DNA of 64,000 nt from positions 186,001-250,000 of the forward strand of contig NZ_JABAHZ010000006.1 in NCBI RefSeq assembly GCF_012641265.1, in the 5' to 3' direction. Shown piece after piece: positions 61,001 to 64,000 of the stretch. Within the stretch, counting starts at the first letter, position 1. Every line of letters starts with the position of its first letter. This stretch comes from Chitinophaga eiseniae. Lineage in GTDB: Bacteria > Bacteroidota > Bacteroidia > Chitinophagales > Chitinophagaceae. The notes below the pieces were generated by a model. That model did no database searches. It was not told the origin of the DNA and worked only from the letters and a program-made list of their open reading frames with translations. The position numbers were made by a program, and so were the translations under genes.

Positions 61001-61515
61001 AATATCTCAACGGCGATATCAGCCAGTATTACCAGGGCTCCCTTTTCATGAATATCCTGAAGATGCATGGCACCGATCTCTGCTCACTGGGCATGGTAGA
61101 AACACCCAAGGATCCGGCTTATGAAGAAGTTGTGTTCATCGACAAAGCCAAACGTTATTATAAGAAATGTATCATACACCAGGACAAGCTTGTAGGCGCT
61201 ATATTGATAGGGGATAAATCAGAGTTCATCGAATTCCGGGACCTCATCCAGCAGCGGATTGAGCTGTCGGATAAAAGGCTGGAACTATTACGCTCCGGGA
61301 AAAAAGGTACGCCGGTAATCGGCAAACTGGTATGCTCTTGTGGTAATGTGGGAGAAGGGAATATCCTGGAGAAAATTAAAAGCGGCTGTCATACCCTGCC
61401 TGCTTTATGCCAGGCCACCGGCGCCGGCATGGGCTGTGGTAGCTGTAAACCGGAGGTAAAGGCATTACTGGAAAAATCTATTCCTAAAACAACCACCGAA
61501 CTGGTATCATCATGA
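58012..61515 (+). CDS. Assimilatory nitrate reductase fused to an FAD/NAD(P)H reductase and [2Fe-2S] domain
   Basis: A 1167-residue fusion. Residues 1-690 are a molybdopterin nitrate reductase: [4Fe-4S] ligands Cys9, Cys12, Cys16 and Cys44, then RLCMSSAVAAYKMALGEDAVPGTYDDIEQADC with a conserved Cys for Mo ligation, GQPNAMGGREVGGLSNLLPA, and the C-terminal MGD-binding domain (LTTGRIRDQWHTMSKTGKV, PMHWG). From about 700 an FAD/NAD(P) oxidoreductase like NirB/NasC follows (VIIGAGAGACGFVKSYREL; IVGGGLLGIELAASL). A C-terminal BFD-type [2Fe-2S] domain (VCSCG to GMGCGSCKPE) ends the protein. One polypeptide can thus take electrons from NAD(P)H to nitrate. It overlaps the next gene by 4 bases. Confidence 0.93.
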   Translation: MQATFKTTCCYCGVGCGIVVEKDRQGKLHVAGDKAHPVNKGMLCSKGMNLHYTVMDTSDRLLYPEMRYHRDLPRKRVSWDQALERTAAVFAAIIKQHGPDAVAFYASGQCLTEEYYVVNKLIKGFIGSNNIDTNSRLCMSSAVAAYKMALGEDAVPGTYDDIEQADCIFVAGANPAWCHPILWRRVEAARAANPSMKIIVSDPRVTQSCAIADLHLQVNPGTDIVLHHAIGRALITAGHTNSQFIQAHTNGYDQYKDIVMERSIEEAAAICGITPGEIYTAADYIGNATGFMTFWTMGLNQSVVGVNKNLSLINLHLITGHIGKPGSGPFSLTGQPNAMGGREVGGLSNLLPAHRVLSNPKHRAEVQAFWGGTTLSDKPGLTATEMFTALNDGRLKAIWIMCTNPLVSLPDVRFAEAALQKAKFVVVQEISNKPETLRYADVVLPAAAWTEKEGTMTNAERRISYLTKITDAPGEALPDAEIICRFAKKMGYHGFDYTNMSEIYDEHCRLTAGTNIDISHLNYSTLKAKRSVQWPYHTGSGTPRLFEDHAFYTPDQRAVIHSFEDANHSEPLSPERPLILTTGRIRDQWHTMSKTGKVSKLKQHIASSFLEIHPEDARQRHIKEGDIVTVSNGRGNVRVKAQLSNSIKQGVVFLPMHWGKILNSDLHRANNLTNHLLDPISKQPDFKYSAVQVHRYQKPKQKIVIIGAGAGACGFVKSYRELNTTDEIVVFSKENLPFYNRVMLPDYISGTQQWKQLVKMTRQEEAAHRITLHRGVSITHIDRGNKQVTDSNGDVHTYDILLMATGSRAATLRDIPPIPGIFTMRTRMDADGFKQHIHPSGGKVMIVGGGLLGIELAASLKEINIDVGVIQRTSRLMDRQLDTLGGQLLYEELTDRGIDIIYNDEIDRFIGQTQLEGIRMKSGVYIPCQAVVMSIGTVPNIELAQAAQLQCNRGVVVNEYLQTSDSDIYAIGEIAAFNGVLYGITAAAEQQAAVVAQYLNGDISQYYQGSLFMNILKMHGTDLCSLGMVETPKDPAYEEVVFIDKAKRYYKKCIIHQDKLVGAILIGDKSEFIEFRDLIQQRIELSDKRLELLRSGKKGTPVIGKLVCSCGNVGEGNILEKIKSGCHTLPALCQATGAGMGCGSCKPEVKALLEKSIPKTTTELVSS

Positions 61516-62969
61516 CAAAACATAGCCATACCCTGTCCGTTAATTTCACCGGTGGCATTATATCACCGGGCTTCCTGCTGGAATTGCTGGAAACCGCTAC
61601 CAACGCGCAGGCTACCCATGTACGTTTTGGACTAAGGCAACAGCTGTTGATAGACATTCCTGATAAGCACCTGGAAGCTTTCAAACAAGACTGCGCCGCC
61701 AGGCAAATTACCTTTGCCACGCAACCCAATATGATGAGCGCCTATCCGGCGGCAGGCATCTTTGTGCAAAACAGCTGGCTCAGCGAAGGTATTTACAAAG
61801 ATGTGTTTAATCTTTTTGAAGGGATGCCGGCACTCAAAGTGAATATCTGCGATAGCGGACAAACTTTTGTGCCCCTGTTTACCGGGCATATCAACTGGAT
61901 CACTTCTTCGTATACCCATTACTGGTACCTGTACCTGCGCCTGCCCGGCAGTCAGCAGTTATATGTATGGCCCGAACTCATTTACACCAATCATATTGCC
62001 GAAGTAAGCAAAGCTGTGGAATCGTTTTTGCTGGCCGGCCATTCGCCGGAGCAGGCCTATGCTGCAGTGAAAGACGGGTTGTCGTACATCTCCCGTGCTA
62101 AAGACCGCGACCTCGATTTACCGGCCTTTCATCTCCCCTACTATGAAGGATTTAACAAATACGACAACAATTACTGGTTGGGTATTTACCGGCGGGATGA
62201 AGATTTCCCCATCGACTTTCTGAAAGAAGTATGTACCATTTGCCTGGAAACCCGCACGGGACAACTTTATGCCACTCCCTGGAAATCGCTGATCATTAAA
62301 AATATTGATGCACGGCATCGGCCTTTATGGGATTACGTACTAGGCAAACATGGTATCAATGTGCGCCATGCCGCCAATGAGCTGAACTGGCAGGTAGAAG
62401 ATAACTGTGAAGATGGGCTGATATTGAAGCGGCATGTTATCCGGTATTTTGATACCGCCGATGTACGAACCTATGGGCTTTGTTTCAGTGTAAGAGTCAG
62501 GCATCCTGCCAGCCTTTTTGGTACGGTAGTTATCCGGCGGCAGGAAAATAAATATGGCAGCAAACTGAAGTACATGCAGCGGTATGATATCCTGTATACG
62601 GCAGATTACAACGCCAATTCGGCGCAGTTGCTGGTATACCGGGAGGCGGTGACCAAAGAACAGCTGGGGCCGTACATTGTGGCGTTGTGTAAAGCTTTTT
62701 ACGAGCAACGTAGCGCCGCCAATGTATTGCAACATTATGTGACCGAGCAGGCCTCGCTGACAGTGCATGCAGTGGAGGAAAAACAGGTATATCAATGTAC
62801 CACCTGTCTTACCGTGTACGATGAAACGGTAGGAGATGCAGCACAGGGGGTGGCAGCGGGCACCCCGTTTACCAGCTTACCGGCTGACTATGGTTGTTCC
62901 ATATGTGCCGCGCCGGTGGCGGATTTTACGATGGTTCGGGAAGCCACGCTGCTGGCACAGCCTGCTTAA
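61512..62969 (+). CDS. Nitrite/sulfite-reductase-like protein with C-terminal rubredoxin
   Basis: A 485-residue protein. Two segments look like the ferredoxin-like half-domains of siroheme reductases: THVRFGLRQQLLIDIPDKHL (about 35-55) and TGQLYATPWKSLIIKNID (about 250-267). The siroheme/[4Fe-4S] cysteine pairs (Cx5C and Cx3C) are absent. The C-terminus is a rubredoxin: CTTC, then about 28 residues later CSIC, with the DYGCSICAAP ending. It overlaps the nitrate reductase gene by 4 bases (ATGA) and so is translated with it. An electron-carrier or assembly role in nitrate/nitrite reduction is inferred. I know of no assigned function. Confidence 0.72.
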   Translation: MTKHSHTLSVNFTGGIISPGFLLELLETATNAQATHVRFGLRQQLLIDIPDKHLEAFKQDCAARQITFATQPNMMSAYPAAGIFVQNSWLSEGIYKDVFNLFEGMPALKVNICDSGQTFVPLFTGHINWITSSYTHYWYLYLRLPGSQQLYVWPELIYTNHIAEVSKAVESFLLAGHSPEQAYAAVKDGLSYISRAKDRDLDLPAFHLPYYEGFNKYDNNYWLGIYRRDEDFPIDFLKEVCTICLETRTGQLYATPWKSLIIKNIDARHRPLWDYVLGKHGINVRHAANELNWQVEDNCEDGLILKRHVIRYFDTADVRTYGLCFSVRVRHPASLFGTVVIRRQENKYGSKLKYMQRYDILYTADYNANSAQLLVYREAVTKEQLGPYIVALCKAFYEQRSAANVLQHYVTEQASLTVHAVEEKQVYQCTTCLTVYDETVGDAAQGVAAGTPFTSLPADYGCSICAAPVADFTMVREATLLAQPA

Positions 62970-63017
62970 TGTCGGATATACAGTTAAAAAGACCACCAGA
63001 GTTTCCCGTGGTTTGTC

Positions 63018-63025
63018 TAATTTTG
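63018..63025 (+). promoter_or_regulatory. -7 box of the last MFS gene
   Basis: TAATTTTG matches TAnnTTTG and lies 20 bases before the MFS ATG, suggesting a promoter separate from the nitrate operon. Confidence 0.45.
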
Positions 63026-63045
63026 CATCCTTCAGTACGCAGATC

Positions 63046-64000
63046 ATGTTAGCAAATATTCACAACGAAACCGATGCCAGGCAGTACAGGATTGCCACTT
63101 CCGTATTTTTCTTCCTCTCCGGATTAGGTTATTCGTCCTGGGCATCCAGGATTCCCTCCATACAGCAGCAATTGCACTTAAATGAGGCCCAGCTGGGAGC
63201 GGTGTTATTTGCATTGCCGATAGGACTGATGCTCACAATGCCCATCACCGGCAAATTGTTGGGGAGCTTCAGTAGTCGCAAGATCATGATTTTTGGAGCA
63301 CTGATATTTAACATCGTACTGAGTTTGCCGGGATTTACCACCAATATCTGGCAGCTGGCCCTGGTATTATTCTGTTTCGGATCGGCCCGCAACCTGCTCA
63401 ATCTCTCTATGAATGCGCAGGCCGTACAGGTACAGCATTTATATCCACAATCGATCATGACCACCTTTCACGGGATCTGGAGCGTGGCAGGTTTTACCGG
63501 CGCGGCTATCGGCTACCTGATGGTGAGTATGAATATAGCGCCGTCCTGGCACCTGTTGATCGTGAGCGTATTACTGCTGATTTTCACGATATATTATACC
63601 CCCAAAACCTTTCCCGACCAGCCGGTAAAAGAAACCGTAAAACGGGCAGCCTTTGCACTACCGGACAAGTCATTGCTGAAGTACTCGCTGATCTGCTTTG
63701 CCTGTATGGCCACAGAAAATACCATGTACGACTGGAGCGGGCTATATTTTGAGAAGGTAGTAGGCGCCAGCAAATCTACCGCAGTAGCGGCCTTTGTGAT
63801 CTATATGGTAGCCATGACTACCGGCCGTTTTGCCGGCGACCGTCTCGTAAAAAAATTAGGGATCAAGCCCATCCTGATGTATAGCGGCTGGTTTATTTTA
63901 AGTGGCTTATTACTCACCATTCTTCTTCCCTACCCCATTACCGCAGGTATTGGCTTTATACTGGCCGGATTGGGGGTAGCCTGTGTAGTACCATTGGTAT
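63046..64000 (+). CDS. MFS transporter, 3' end outside the window
   Basis: The first 318 codons of an open frame that runs off the window. Translation gives a 10-12 helix MFS protein: SVFFFLSGLGYSSWASRIPS, LGAVLFALPIGLMLTMPITG, ALVLFCFGSARNLLNLSMNA, FHGIWSVAGFTGAAIGYLMV, then AVAAFVIYMVAMTTGRFAGD. The TM1 motif with WASRIP and the absence of nitrate-signature motifs place it near the YbjJ/fucose-permease-like group and apart from NarK. The substrate is unknown. It lies 76 bases after the rubredoxin gene and has its own likely -7 box, so it need not belong to the nitrate operon. Confidence 0.85.
   Translation, partial: MLANIHNETDARQYRIATSVFFFLSGLGYSSWASRIPSIQQQLHLNEAQLGAVLFALPIGLMLTMPITGKLLGSFSSRKIMIFGALIFNIVLSLPGFTTNIWQLALVLFCFGSARNLLNLSMNAQAVQVQHLYPQSIMTTFHGIWSVAGFTGAAIGYLMVSMNIAPSWHLLIVSVLLLIFTIYYTPKTFPDQPVKETVKRAAFALPDKSLLKYSLICFACMATENTMYDWSGLYFEKVVGASKSTAVAAFVIYMVAMTTGRFAGDRLVKKLGIKPILMYSGWFILSGLLLTILLPYPITAGIGFILAGLGVACVVPLV

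Overview
The window comes from a Bacteroidota chromosome, most likely a Chitinophagaceae member such as Chitinophaga. The evidence is a SusC/SusD pair, a two-component regulator with a periplasmic propeller sensor, many glycoside hydrolases, promoters of the TAnnTTTG type, and weak or absent Shine-Dalgarno sequences. Base composition looks even (about half G+C) throughout, and I see no insertion sequence, prophage, CRISPR array, rRNA or tRNA. No stretch longer than 300 bases lacks a gene. The longest gaps are about 180-210 bases, at 22122-22307, 35582-35764, 40733-40942 and 52198-52381.

Layout. 0-13.7 kb holds housekeeping and accessory genes: a DUF1579 protein, a PfkB sugar kinase behind a LacI-like palindrome, a VIT1/CCC1 metal transporter, a giant AsmA-like protein, an S41 protease, topoisomerase III, and an AraC/SDR/NTF2-like/TetR group with matching operators. 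13.8-19.8 kb holds an alpha-L-rhamnosidase (GH78), ribose-5-phosphate isomerase and a GH95 enzyme. 19.9-24.6 kb holds a BrkB-type membrane protein, an AraC regulator, a heptad-repeat coiled-coil protein, a DHFR-like reductase, and a tautomerase-cupin operon divergent from a LysR regulator. 24.7-39.7 kb is a polysaccharide utilisation locus. Its operon runs GH43, GH2, GH127, susC, susD, DUF3823 on the minus strand, and a sensor kinase plus response regulator pair (the split form of a hybrid two-component system) is divergent from it. The enzyme set suits arabinose-rich pectin side chains. 39.8-50 kb holds a toxin-antitoxin-like pair, a CPA2 antiporter, aconitase A, a methyltransferase, an MBL-fold hydrolase and a ClC channel.

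50-63 kb is a complete assimilatory nitrate module. SUMT (cobA) makes the siroheme precursor. NirB and NirD reduce nitrite to ammonium. An outer-membrane barrel and NarK bring nitrate in. A 1167-residue polypeptide fuses the molybdenum nitrate reductase to its own FAD/NADH reductase and [2Fe-2S] domain. The last gene encodes a rubredoxin-tailed protein that looks like a nitrite/sulfite reductase scaffold without the siroheme cysteines. Two paralogous Crp/Fnr regulators sit end to end beside the module. Both carry three N-terminal cysteines in an unusual spacing plus a central cysteine at the position of the fourth FNR ligand. FNR-like palindromes lie in the two intergenic regions next to them. 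This nitrate module, with its rubredoxin protein and paired cysteine regulators, is my best candidate for an undescribed system. The window ends inside an MFS transporter gene.
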